Counted from the stretch's first letter, positions 1 through 7,157 are shown. The stretch is 10,567 nt of DNA from Mageeibacillus sp. UBA3708 (GCA_002371375.1 DFIB01000097.1:3478-14044), one strand, 5' to 3'. Numbers and translations: made by a program. Notes: generated by a model not told the origin, from the sequence alone.

Positions 1-594
1 TATCAGTTGATAAGGCAACTGCAAATTACGGTGATGTTATTACTGTAACAGCAACTCCTGCAACGGGTTATGAGCTTGATACAGTAGAGATTGACGGAAC
101 TGCAATTGCCGGAACGACCTTCACGATGCCTGCAAAGGATGTAACTGTAACAGCAACATTTAAGAAGACAGATTATACGATCACGATCGGTGAATGCGTG
201 AACGGATCTGTATCAGTAAGTCAGACGACTGCGAATTACGGTGACGTGATCCTTGTAACGGCTACGCCGGACGAAGGTTATGAACTGATCTATTTCCAGG
301 TTGACGGAGGCGATTATGCAGGCACTGCATTCAATATGCCTGCAAAGAACGTAACAGTGACTGCCACATTCAGGAAAGCTGATTACAGTGTAACTGTCGG
401 GCAAGTGCAGAACGGCTCAGTATCAGTTGATAAGGCAACTGCAAACTACGGTGATGTCATTACTGTAACTGCAACCCCTGCAGAAGGCTACGAACTCGAT
501 ACGATCAAAGTCGACGGTACAGCAATATCCGGCAATACCTTCACGATGCCTGCAAAGAACGTGACGGTAACAGCTGTGTTCAAGGAGATCCTGA
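1..594 (+). repeat. Tandem 210-bp coding repeat (InlB-B-like units)
   Basis: Units begin at 1, 211 and 421 with an exact 210-bp period and no insertions or deletions, and the array probably continues to the left of the window. The first 60 bases of units 1 and 3 differ at only 4 positions (26, 38, 50 and 56 of the unit), all synonymous, whereas units 1 and 2 differ at 16 of the same 60. Similarity falls off after about base 594, where the third unit passes into a decayed fourth one. Confidence 0.9.
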
Positions 595-1517
595 AGGATT
601 ATACAGTATCCCTTGATTACGACTCTTCAATGGCAACCGTTAGCGGTATTGCCGCAAGCACGACAGCACATGAAGGCGATGAGTACACTTTCAAGGTAAC
701 ACCTGTATCTGGTTATAAGATCACTTCCGTAAAGGCAAACGATACAGTTCTCAGTGCCGATTCGAGCGGAAACTACAAGACAACGCAGCCTGCATCTGAC
801 CTTGTGATCAAGGTAACATGTGAGGAGATCCCCGCATCATATTCCTGGCAGAAGATCTCAGGCAAGTGGTACTACATCGACAGCAACGGTAACAGGATGA
901 CCGGATTTGCAACCATCGACGGAAAGATGTACTTCTTTGACAAGACAGGTGCAATGCAGACCGGATGGATATCCGAAGGCGGCGAATGGTACTACGCGAA
1001 CAAGTCCGGAGCTCTGCAGACAGGCTGGCTGAAGATCAGTAAGGTTTGGTATTATTTCGCGGCGGATACGGGAGTAATGGCAGAAGGTCTTAAGAAGGTT
1101 GACGGTGTGCTCTACTGGTTCAAGTCATCGGGAGCGCTCGCCAGCGGCTGGTATAAGAATGAAGACGGTTCGTATTACTACTTCACGACGAACGGAGCCG
1201 TAAAAGGATGGAAGCAGATCAGCAAAGTATGGTATTACTTCGATAAGGATTCCGCACTCATGGTGACAGGCGTTCAGAAGATCGACGGTAAGTTCTACAT
1301 CTTCGCTTCATCGGGTGCAATGCAGAAGTCCGGATGGAAGCAGTGTGGAGATGACTGGTACTATCTCAACAAGGGCGGCGATGCTTATGTCAGCAAGTGG
1401 CTTAAGAGCGGCAAGAAATGGTATTACTTCAAGGAAGACGGCAGGATGGCTGCGAATGAATCTCTTGTGATCGACGGCAAGACATATGAATTCGACGGAT
1501 CAGGTGCTATGAAGTAA
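1..1517 (+). CDS. Surface protein with InlB-B-like repeats and C-terminal wall-binding repeats (5' partial)
   Basis: The reading frame is open from the left edge (first full codon at base 3), so only the last 504 residues are seen and the N-terminus, including any signal peptide, lies outside. Two blocks are visible. Bases 3-594 encode tandem 70-residue units with the pattern YGDVITVTATP, GYEL, VDGT and TFTMPAKNVTVTA, which matches the divergent InlB B-repeat family, followed by a decayed fourth unit to about base 830. From about 867 to the stop come some eleven repeats of roughly 20 residues (WYY, DG, GAMQTGW), the choline/glucan-binding-type cell wall repeat. No LPXTG motif or C-terminal membrane anchor is present, so attachment would be non-covalent through the wall repeats. 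The family gives a role in adhesion or surface display; ligand and enzymatic activity, if any, are unknown. The ATG at 126 lies inside a repeat and is not the true start. Confidence 0.9.
   Translation, partial: SVDKATANYGDVITVTATPATGYELDTVEIDGTAIAGTTFTMPAKDVTVTATFKKTDYTITIGECVNGSVSVSQTTANYGDVILVTATPDEGYELIYFQVDGGDYAGTAFNMPAKNVTVTATFRKADYSVTVGQVQNGSVSVDKATANYGDVITVTATPAEGYELDTIKVDGTAISGNTFTMPAKNVTVTAVFKEILKDYTVSLDYDSSMATVSGIAASTTAHEGDEYTFKVTPVSGYKITSVKANDTVLSADSSGNYKTTQPASDLVIKVTCEEIPASYSWQKISGKWYYIDSNGNRMTGFATIDGKMYFFDKTGAMQTGWISEGGEWYYANKSGALQTGWLKISKVWYYFAADTGVMAEGLKKVDGVLYWFKSSGALASGWYKNEDGSYYYFTTNGAVKGWKQISKVWYYFDKDSALMVTGVQKIDGKFYIFASSGAMQKSGWKQCGDDWYYLNKGGDAYVSKWLKSGKKWYYFKEDGRMAANESLVIDGKTYEFDGSGAMK
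867..1514 (+). repeat. About eleven C-terminal cell wall-binding repeats
   Basis: This is a protein-level repeat rather than a strict DNA repeat. Units of 19-21 residues each start with an aromatic core such as WYY, MYFF, VWYYF or LYWF, followed by a small polar turn (NG, SG, TG) and a GW or GL step. This is the layout of choline/glucan-binding-type repeats, which form stacked beta-hairpins. Alternate units end in the acidic DG or in ISK, suggesting duplication in pairs. Which ligand they bind cannot be told from sequence. Confidence 0.85.
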
Positions 1518-1556
1518 AGCATCACCGGAAACGGTCCGGAAGATCATTTAGTCAAC

Positions 1557-1597
1557 AAATGGCGCAAGATGCGATGACCTGCATTTTGCGCCATTTT
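1557..1597 (+). terminator. Rho-independent-like hairpin after the surface protein gene
   Basis: Arms 1557-1572 and 1581-1596 pair over 16 bp with a single G-U, closing an 8-base loop; the outer 11 bp (AAATGGCGCAA with TTGCGCCATTT) are perfect. The run of four T at 1594-1597 is short for a classical terminator. The position, 40 bp after the stop codon and just ahead of a TATAAT box, fits termination of the upstream gene. Confidence 0.75.
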
Positions 1598-1601
1598 AGG
1601 T

Positions 1602-1607
1602 TATAAT
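1602..1607 (+). promoter_or_regulatory. Candidate -10 box (TATAAT) for the membrane-protein/GH3 unit
   Basis: A perfect TATAAT lies 45 bp before the ATG at 1653, directly behind the terminator hairpin. No good -35 stands at 16-18 bp; that stretch falls inside the right arm and loop of the hairpin (1578-1584). Transcription would start near 1614, giving a leader of about 40 nt that includes the 8-bp palindrome GACCGGTC at 1629-1636. Confidence 0.45.
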
Positions 1608-1652
1608 TAGTTGTCAAACTTTTGTGAGGACCGGTCGCTAAAGAGGTGCATC

Positions 1653-2465
1653 ATGTCATATTATACGAACGATGAGGAATTAGAGAGAGACAAAGAAAGC
1701 GGACTCTACAAGACGGTTGTAGTGCTGAATATTATCCTGTGCGGCTGTTACGGTTTTATCGCCAAAGATGCCGTTTTTGCCATAGGGAAGATGATAGGAT
1801 CAGGGACACTGTTTGCCGGAACATCTCTGCCGGCCGTTGTCGTAAATGTTTATGCAGTGATCGAACTGCCGATATGGATAGGAATCCTGATATGCATTAT
1901 GGCGCGCATGCCTAACAGGATGATTGAGAGACTGTTTGTTGTTCTTACTTTCGGGATGGTAGTCAATTGCATTTGCGAGATGATATTGAGCGGATGGGAA
2001 ATGAACGGCGCCGCATTATTGGCATATGCTTTTGCAGTTTCAGGTTATTTCTCGCTGGTGTGGATGCTGTTTACCGGTAACATGAAGTTTGCAGGGCAGA
2101 TATGGTATCTTCCGGGACTGCTGACAGGTCTGTCTTTATTCCCTCTTGTGACTGACTTCTCACATGTTTCAGATCAGGCTTTGCGTTCAGTTACGTCTTT
2201 TGTTACGATGATCATACTGCCTGTGTCATTGATGCTTTTTATGTTCTGTTGTGCAAGATGGGCGTCGAGGCGGTATTTGCCGGATGATGACGAAATCAAG
2301 ACCACATATACGCCTGTGCAGACATATAACCTCAGGCCGCTTGATATTCCGCAGTCATCTGAAGAGGAGACGAAGATGAAATGCCCGTACTGCGGTGCTC
2401 CGAGGAACCTTGGAGACAGGATCTGCAGCAGATGCGGCAGGGAGGATAAGAGTGGAGAGCAGTGA
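1653..2465 (+). CDS. Six-helix membrane protein with C-terminal zinc ribbon, function unknown
   Basis: The 270-residue product has a charged N-terminus (1-20), about six hydrophobic helices (roughly 20-36, 60-84, 91-113, 119-141, 151-167 and 179-203), an acidic/polar linker and a single zinc ribbon near the end: C244-x2-C247-x10-C258-x2-C261. The ATG at 1653 is chosen because GAGG at 1643-1646 sits 6 nt before it; an in-frame TTG at 1611 would fall upstream of the expected transcription start. The next gene encodes a diverged copy with the same layout: WYLPGLLTGL here against WFLPGILCGI there. There are no transporter or enzyme motifs that I recognise. The zinc ribbon after the last helix is probably cytoplasmic if six helices is right and the N-terminus is inside. 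It may be a sensor, scaffold or membrane-remodelling factor; this is inference only. Confidence 0.85.
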   Translation: MSYYTNDEELERDKESGLYKTVVVLNIILCGCYGFIAKDAVFAIGKMIGSGTLFAGTSLPAVVVNVYAVIELPIWIGILICIMARMPNRMIERLFVVLTFGMVVNCICEMILSGWEMNGAALLAYAFAVSGYFSLVWMLFTGNMKFAGQIWYLPGLLTGLSLFPLVTDFSHVSDQALRSVTSFVTMIILPVSLMLFMFCCARWASRRYLPDDDEIKTTYTPVQTYNLRPLDIPQSSEEETKMKCPYCGAPRNLGDRICSRCGREDKSGEQ

Positions 2466-2507
2466 ACAGTTCATCATATGATAGAATAAGCGGGGGAGGG
2501 CAAAACA

Positions 2508-3401
2508 ATGATGAATAATCCGAATTATCAAGTCAATCCGGCGGGTAATAACATCAATTCCTTCCGGATGGTATGCGGGATCCTGTCGATCCTGCAGCTG
2601 ATCTGGGCGGTAATCCAGGCAGTAACCCATATCAAGACATACAGGACAATGGGGAACTTCGTTATGCTTGCCGGATCTGTCATCCTTCTGCTCACGATAT
2701 GCTTCTGGGCGGCATACATGATCCTTATCTTTGCAGACAAAAGCAGTAAGAGTCTGGCTGATGTAACGGCCGCTACTGCGTTGTTGGGACTCTTTGTAAT
2801 GATCTTTGATTTCTACCTTGTAGGATGGACGATCAATGTCAAGTATATCTTATCGTTCGGACAGACGGCATTGGTATTCGGCCCGATGACTGCATTACTT
2901 GTATCAAAGGATAAGCGGATGTTGCGTAATGCATGGTTTCTCCCGGGAATACTGTGCGGAATAATATATTTGTATTCCTACGTGACTTCAGCCCGATATG
3001 CTTTCAATTCGTTGTTGATGTTCCTCAATTATCTGTTTTTCCCGGTGTGCACGGTTGTATTTGTTTTTTTCTTCATGAAATGGATGGCAGACCGTGATCC
3101 GGATGCCCGTGCAGTTCCCGTGAACAACATGTACGTGAATCCTAACATGTATGCACCGCCGCCGTACATGCCGCAGCCGATGTCACAGCAGCAGATTCCT
3201 CCGCAGCAGATGCAGCCTGTGCCCGGTGCAGGATACGGAGCACCGTTGATCCTGTGCAGATCATGCGGCAAGCCATTGGAGGCAGGGGATAAATTCTGTG
3301 ATAATTGCGGTACACCCCGTCAGCCCAGATTCTGTTCCGGATGCGGCAATCCGATCTCGCCGGATGCCAGATTTTGTGATAGATGCGGTAAACCCCTATA
3401 A
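2508..3401 (+). CDS. Six-helix membrane protein with Pro/Gln/Met-rich linker and double zinc ribbon
   Basis: The 297-residue product has about six hydrophobic helices (roughly 19-40, 50-76, 86-107, 112-133, 142-162 and 167-192). A flexible linker rich in Pro, Gln, Met and Tyr (about 203-246) leads to two consecutive zinc ribbons, C250/C253/C264/C267 and C276/C279/C290/C293, each of the C-x2-C-x10-C-x2-C type. It is paralogous to the gene 42 bp upstream but carries one extra ribbon and the long linker. GGGGGAGGG at 2492-2500 is the ribosome binding site; ATG 2508 gives 7-nt spacing and ATG 2511 gives 10 nt, so either is possible. The GH3 gene follows after 22 bp and is likely cotranscribed. 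Double zinc ribbons in bacterial membrane proteins usually mediate protein or nucleic-acid contacts, but no specific function can be assigned. Confidence 0.85.
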   Translation: MMNNPNYQVNPAGNNINSFRMVCGILSILQLIWAVIQAVTHIKTYRTMGNFVMLAGSVILLLTICFWAAYMILIFADKSSKSLADVTAATALLGLFVMIFDFYLVGWTINVKYILSFGQTALVFGPMTALLVSKDKRMLRNAWFLPGILCGIIYLYSYVTSARYAFNSLLMFLNYLFFPVCTVVFVFFFMKWMADRDPDARAVPVNNMYVNPNMYAPPPYMPQPMSQQQIPPQQMQPVPGAGYGAPLILCRSCGKPLEAGDKFCDNCGTPRQPRFCSGCGNPISPDARFCDRCGKPL

Positions 3402-3423
3402 AATATAAAAGGAGAATCAGAAG

Positions 3424-5322
3424 ATGAAAAAGACACTGGCATCGCTACTGATCCTGTCACTCATGGTCATGCCCCTTGCTTCCTGTAACAAGGCGGGCGG
3501 CGGGACCGGGGATTCGTCAGCAGCAACGACGCAGACATCTGCATCAGAAGAACCATCGGCTCCGAGTTCCGATACATCTTCAACAGAGACTCAGCAGCCC
3601 GGCAATAAGTGGGCTGATGCTGATCCTGCAGAAATCTTAAGCAAACTCACACTTGAACAGAAAGCTGCACAAATGGTTCAGCCTGATATCAAAAAGATGA
3701 ATCCTGACAAGATGGAACAGAATGACTACGGTTCTATACTGTCCATCTTTGACAAATGGCCGCAGGACGATCAGAACACGTGGATCAAAAGGATTCGCGA
3801 TTATCAGCTCAAGGCATTGTCTTCCGAGGCAGGCATTCCTTATATCTACGGGCAGGATTCTGTTCACGGGTTGTATGGAGTTAACGGCAGTATCGTTTAT
3901 CCCCATAACATAAATGCCGGTGCCGCCAATGATCCTGAACTCATGTACGAGTATGGCAAGGCTGTCGCAAGCGACATGAAGCATGTCGGAACGATCTTTA
4001 ATTTCGGTCCGTGTGTTGCGGCAGCCCAGGATCCCAGGTGGGGAAGGACATATGAGTCAATGTCATCCGATCTCGGAAGGATGACGGCTCTTGCCGAGCA
4101 GTTTATCAAAGGACAGCTTGATGAAGGCGTCATTGTATGCCCTAAGCATTTCTTCGCTGACGGCTATTGCGAATTCGGCTCAGGTGAGGGTGATTTCCTG
4201 ATCGACAGAGGTGATGCGAAGCTTACGGAAGATCAGATCAATGAACAGCTTCAGTCTTACAAGAGGTTCATCGACGCAGGTTCCCAGACGATCATGATAA
4301 CTCATTCTTCTGTCAACGGCGTAAAGATGCACGAGAACGGTGACCTTATCATGAGGCTTAAGAATGAGCTTGGATTCAAAGGATTCATCATTTCTGACTG
4401 GGAATCGATCCACAAGTGTTCCGGAGCAACGCTCTATGATCAGGTCGTTAATTCGGTCAATTCAGGAATCGATATGCTTATGGAACCCAACGATTACGAG
4501 AAGTGCCGCCAGTATATCGTTGAGGCAGTCAACAAAGGCGATATCACACAGGAACGTGTTGATGATGCCGTCCTCAGGATACTGACTGTTAAGAAGAATG
4601 CCGGTGTTTTCGCGGATCCTATGCTGGAGAACACGAACCCTTCGTATGATTTCGCTTCCGACCATGGCAAGGAGATCGCAAGAAAACTCGCCGCAGAGTC
4701 TCTTGTGCCGATCAAGACCGGCAAGAACATCACGATCAAGCCCGGAATGAAGGTCTTTGTTGCAGGCCCCGCAGCCGATGATACAGGCGTTATGTGCGGT
4801 GGCTGGACAATGCTGTGGCAGGGTTCAAGTGATGAGCAGAACGGTTCAAAGTGGATCATGAACGGAAGTACCATCCTGAGCGCACTGAATCAGCAGGCAC
4901 AGGCAAAGGGCTTTACGGTCGTTACCGATCCTTCCGAGATAGATTCCTGTGACATGGTCCTTCTCTGTATCGGCGAGGTGCCTTATGCGGAGTGGTATGG
5001 TGATACAGAAGATTTGTCGATAACCGGATCATGCGCGCTTCCCGGCAATCAGGAGGCCATCGAGTTTGCGAAGAAGTCCGGCAAGCCTACAACGACTCTC
5101 CTTGTATGCGGACGTAACGTGATCATCAATGATTACATTGACAATTGGGATTCATGCATCATGTGCTATCTGCCCGGTTCTGAAGGCGGCAACGGAATCT
5201 GTGACGTCCTTACCGGAGACGCAGAATTCAAGGGCACGCTTCCGATGCCGTACTACTCGTCTGTTGACCAGATCGGTACAGACAAGTGCTGGCATGATGT
5301 GGGCTGGTCGGCAGCTCAGTAA
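3424..5322 (+). CDS. Lipoprotein beta-glucosidase / exo-beta-glycosidase, glycoside hydrolase family 3
   Basis: This 632-residue exported enzyme removes terminal glucose (or a related sugar) from the non-reducing end of beta-linked oligosaccharides. The signal peptide ends in the lipobox L-A-S-C21, so the mature protein would be a diacyl-lipid-anchored lipoprotein on the outer face of the membrane. A Ser/Thr/Pro-rich tether (22-60) precedes the GH3 barrel (about 65-395). The barrel carries substrate-binding GQD145, K241-H242 and the nucleophile D325 in the SDW motif. The second domain (about 440-632) has CGGW at 458-461 and PYAE at 520-523; E523 aligns with the acid/base of plant and marine exo-glucanases of this family. 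It ends shortly after the second domain and lacks a fibronectin-type C-terminal domain. The mature chain keeps 14 cysteines besides C21, which is many for an exported enzyme. AAAAGGAG at 3407-3414 with 9-nt spacing fixes the start. Exact substrate is inferred. Confidence 0.93.
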   Translation: MKKTLASLLILSLMVMPLASCNKAGGGTGDSSAATTQTSASEEPSAPSSDTSSTETQQPGNKWADADPAEILSKLTLEQKAAQMVQPDIKKMNPDKMEQNDYGSILSIFDKWPQDDQNTWIKRIRDYQLKALSSEAGIPYIYGQDSVHGLYGVNGSIVYPHNINAGAANDPELMYEYGKAVASDMKHVGTIFNFGPCVAAAQDPRWGRTYESMSSDLGRMTALAEQFIKGQLDEGVIVCPKHFFADGYCEFGSGEGDFLIDRGDAKLTEDQINEQLQSYKRFIDAGSQTIMITHSSVNGVKMHENGDLIMRLKNELGFKGFIISDWESIHKCSGATLYDQVVNSVNSGIDMLMEPNDYEKCRQYIVEAVNKGDITQERVDDAVLRILTVKKNAGVFADPMLENTNPSYDFASDHGKEIARKLAAESLVPIKTGKNITIKPGMKVFVAGPAADDTGVMCGGWTMLWQGSSDEQNGSKWIMNGSTILSALNQQAQAKGFTVVTDPSEIDSCDMVLLCIGEVPYAEWYGDTEDLSITGSCALPGNQEAIEFAKKSGKPTTTLLVCGRNVIINDYIDNWDSCIMCYLPGSEGGNGICDVLTGDAEFKGTLPMPYYSSVDQIGTDKCWHDVGWSAAQ

Positions 5323-5332
5323 TATGCGGGCT

Positions 5333-6934
5333 TCAGCCGAGTTCTTCCAGACTGTTGAGGAATATATCCCTGATCTGGATCTTCGCTGAACCGTAATATC
5401 TGAAGAATAGCGGATATACGCCGTCGGGAATGGATACACCGGCGGCGTATCTTTTCCACTCATATGATGCGTCTCCCTCATCCATGTCTATCCTTCCGAC
5501 GGGTTCACCGTCCTCTGCAATGAAGATATCGATATGCGATGATTCCGTTGATTCATTAATGCGTGCCTGAAGCCTGACATTATCCTCCTCCGAACGCTCG
5601 TCAATCCTTACGGGCCCATCGAAAACAACTCTGTTCTCATCGTTCTCGAACCTGGCAACAACGCCGATCTCCGACACGCTCCTGAAGTCGAAATACTTAT
5701 ACCCTATCAGTGTATTGTTCTCGACCTCTCCGATGAATCTCTCGTCACCGCTGTTGGTTACATTGGGGAATGCCAGCTTATATACTGTATTACATCCGTG
5801 AGGCATAAACCCGTTCGTAAGATTGCAGCATATTACAGCGGGATATGATCCTGTGCCATGAAGCGGACCTTTGTTAAGACCGCATGACGTGAATTCGACC
5901 TGATCAATGGAGCCGTCCTCTTTGATGAATACCTGCTGGGCACATGCCTGCCTGCTGTAGTCAGATTTGTGTGTTAGACGGTGGAAAAAGACATAATACT
6001 CATCTTTGATCTGCACAATGCTACCGTGTGTTGTTCCGGTCATGTTGAGCTTGTTCTCCAGAGTCCTGCCCTTATACCCGACATCTCCGTTAGATACTAT
6101 CGTTCCGCCGAATACAAAATCCCTGTCAGGATGATCTGACGTGGCGTAACACAATTCGTGGTTCTGCCATGATGAATAGATGAAATAGTATTTGCCGTTG
6201 AACTTACGGATGGATGATCCCTCGAAGAAGGGATGTGTCTCAAAGCTTGTTCCTTTGACCTTGTAGGGGATGATGTGATGAGGTTCTTCCTTGACAGTCA
6301 GCATATCATCTTCCAGTGTCAGCATGATCGCACCATTGATGCTGTCAGGGTAGGAGAGTATCTCCTCCTTTGACCTGCCGAACATTCCGCATTCGATCTC
6401 GAGGACTTCCGGGTTGTCCTGCCCCTTGTCTTCCTCATATCCGTATTGGGTTCCGTAATATACTCTAATCACACCGCCATCATTCATTACCGCCGGATCA
6501 AAGCAAACATATCTCATCATTATGCTTCCGTCTTTGTAATGGACTGTGCCGTGATACTCAAAAGGTCCCTGAGGTCTGTCGGATACTGCGACCTTGATAG
6601 CTCCGCTGTATCCGCCGTATCCGTAATCGCCGCCGAGACAGTAGAACAGATAGTACCTGCCGTCGTTGCCCTGAACACAGTCCGGAGCATACATGAATCT
6701 TGGGTTGGGGTAGTCGGGATCCTGATCTGCCCTGTATGACACTCCTTCAAATCTCCAGTCAGAAAGGTCATCCAGCGGAGCGGAGTATACTACATAATCC
6801 TGCATACAGAATGTGTATCCCCCCTCTTTGTCATGTGATCCGTACAGGTATACCCTGTCTCCGAAGACATGCGGCTCACCGTCAGGAATATATTCATTTA
6901 GGGGGAGAAATGGATTGTAGACTTGCTTTCTCAT
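5333..6934 (-). CDS. Glycoside hydrolase family 43 beta-xylosidase/alpha-L-arabinofuranosidase-type enzyme
   Basis: The 533-residue protein has no signal peptide and should act in the cytoplasm on imported xylo- or arabino-oligosaccharides, using the inverting mechanism of the family. The start reads NPFLPLNEYIPDGEPH, the hallmark N-terminus of this GH43 group. Expected catalytic residues are present: base D18 (PDGEP), pKa-modulating D146 (CFDPAV) and acid E238 (FEGSS), with H303 (TTHGS) near the active site. The propeller runs to about 350. The last 150 or so residues look like a beta-sandwich, possibly carbohydrate-binding. The start at 6934 is preferred over the in-frame ATG at 6949, because the latter overlaps the GGAGGT that forms the ribosome binding site. 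The gene converges on GH3 with a 10-bp gap between stop codons and has no visible terminator of its own there. Substrate (xylose versus arabinose) is undecided. Confidence 0.9.
   Translation of the reverse strand: MRKQVYNPFLPLNEYIPDGEPHVFGDRVYLYGSHDKEGGYTFCMQDYVVYSAPLDDLSDWRFEGVSYRADQDPDYPNPRFMYAPDCVQGNDGRYYLFYCLGGDYGYGGYSGAIKVAVSDRPQGPFEYHGTVHYKDGSIMMRYVCFDPAVMNDGGVIRVYYGTQYGYEEDKGQDNPEVLEIECGMFGRSKEEILSYPDSINGAIMLTLEDDMLTVKEEPHHIIPYKVKGTSFETHPFFEGSSIRKFNGKYYFIYSSWQNHELCYATSDHPDRDFVFGGTIVSNGDVGYKGRTLENKLNMTGTTHGSIVQIKDEYYVFFHRLTHKSDYSRQACAQQVFIKEDGSIDQVEFTSCGLNKGPLHGTGSYPAVICCNLTNGFMPHGCNTVYKLAFPNVTNSGDERFIGEVENNTLIGYKYFDFRSVSEIGVVARFENDENRVVFDGPVRIDERSEEDNVRLQARINESTESSHIDIFIAEDGEPVGRIDMDEGDASYEWKRYAAGVSIPDGVYPLFFRYYGSAKIQIRDIFLNSLEELG
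5416..5455 (+). terminator. Possible plus-strand terminator for GH3, inside the 3' end of the opposing GH43 gene
   Basis: Arms 5416-5427 (ATACGCCGTCGG) and 5439-5450 (CCGGCGGCGTAT) pair over 12 bp with one G-U, closing an 11-base loop, and are followed by CTTTT at 5451-5455. The T run is on the plus strand only, so the signal is oriented to stop transcripts coming out of GH3, about 95 bp past its stop. It also encodes part of GH43 (around residues 495-506), so chance is a real alternative. Confidence 0.4.
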
Positions 6935-6941
6935 CGCGGAA

Positions 6942-6947
6942 ACCTCC
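6942..6947 (-). promoter_or_regulatory. GGAGGT ribosome binding site that decides the GH43 start
   Basis: Read on the minus strand, GGAGGT lies 7 nt before the ATG at 6934. It overlaps the upstream in-frame ATG at 6949, which has no ribosome binding site of its own at the right distance. Ribosomes should therefore start at 6934. Confidence 0.8.
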
Positions 6948-6976
6948 ATAAAAGAAGACTGATTTAACTGATTCTT

Positions 6977-6982
6977 AGTATA
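6977..6982 (-). promoter_or_regulatory. Candidate -10 box (TATACT) for the GH43 gene
   Basis: On the minus strand TATACT lies about 40 bp ahead of the GH43 start, giving a short leader. The expected -35 position at 16-18 bp has no good TTGACA match. It overlaps the perfect 10-bp palindrome ACATTAATGT at 6998-7007, which would be well placed as an operator. Confidence 0.35.
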
Positions 6983-6997
6983 TTACAAAAACGGATG

Positions 6998-7120
6998 ACA
7001 TTAATGTACAAATTAAGATGATGCTTTTGGATATAAAAGATAGGCGCAGACTCAGTTTTATCCGGATTGACCAATTGATCCGGAATTCCGTGAAGAACCA
7101 GTGATTCTGTGCTGAGAATC
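6998..7120. promoter_or_regulatory. Cluster of small palindromes in the GH43-hrcA divergent region
   Basis: The region 6950-7263 holds no gene. Besides the promoters and CIRCE it contains several dyads: ACATTAATGT (6998-7007), ATCCGGAT (7060-7067), a 22-bp imperfect inverted repeat with CCGGAT/ATCCGG ends (7062-7083), CGGAATTCCG (7081-7090), and GATTCT/AGAATC around 6 bases (7103-7120). They could be operators for a sugar-responsive regulator of GH43, but none matches an operator I can name, and short palindromes are common by chance. Confidence 0.25.
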
Positions 7121-7157
7121 CCGTAAATTAAGCAAACTTGAGGCAATATCAAAAAAA

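Noticed and set aside
1..594. CRISPR-like or other non-coding repeat array
   Set aside because: The 210-bp units are in frame, differ mostly at synonymous sites and encode a recognisable protein repeat; there are no short palindromic repeats with unique spacers.
1525..1539. Small hairpin CCGGA/TCCGG just after the surface protein stop
   Set aside because: The stem is only 5 bp with no T run; the larger hairpin at 1557 explains termination better.
1611..1652. In-frame TTG start giving a 14-residue extension of the first membrane protein
   Set aside because: It lies 3 bp downstream of the TATAAT box, at or before the expected transcription start, and lacks a ribosome binding site; ATG 1653 has GAGG at a proper distance.
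3374..3402. Separate promoter for GH3 (TTGTGA, 17 bp, TATAAA)
   Set aside because: Spacing and boxes are fair, but the start would fall at about 3409, inside the ribosome binding site at 3407-3414, leaving no usable leader. The boxes also lie in coding sequence for the zinc ribbon and its stop.
5333..6949. Plus-strand open frames inside GH43, such as 6446-6739
   Set aside because: They lack ribosome binding sites and family resemblance and lie antisense to a gene with all catalytic residues intact.
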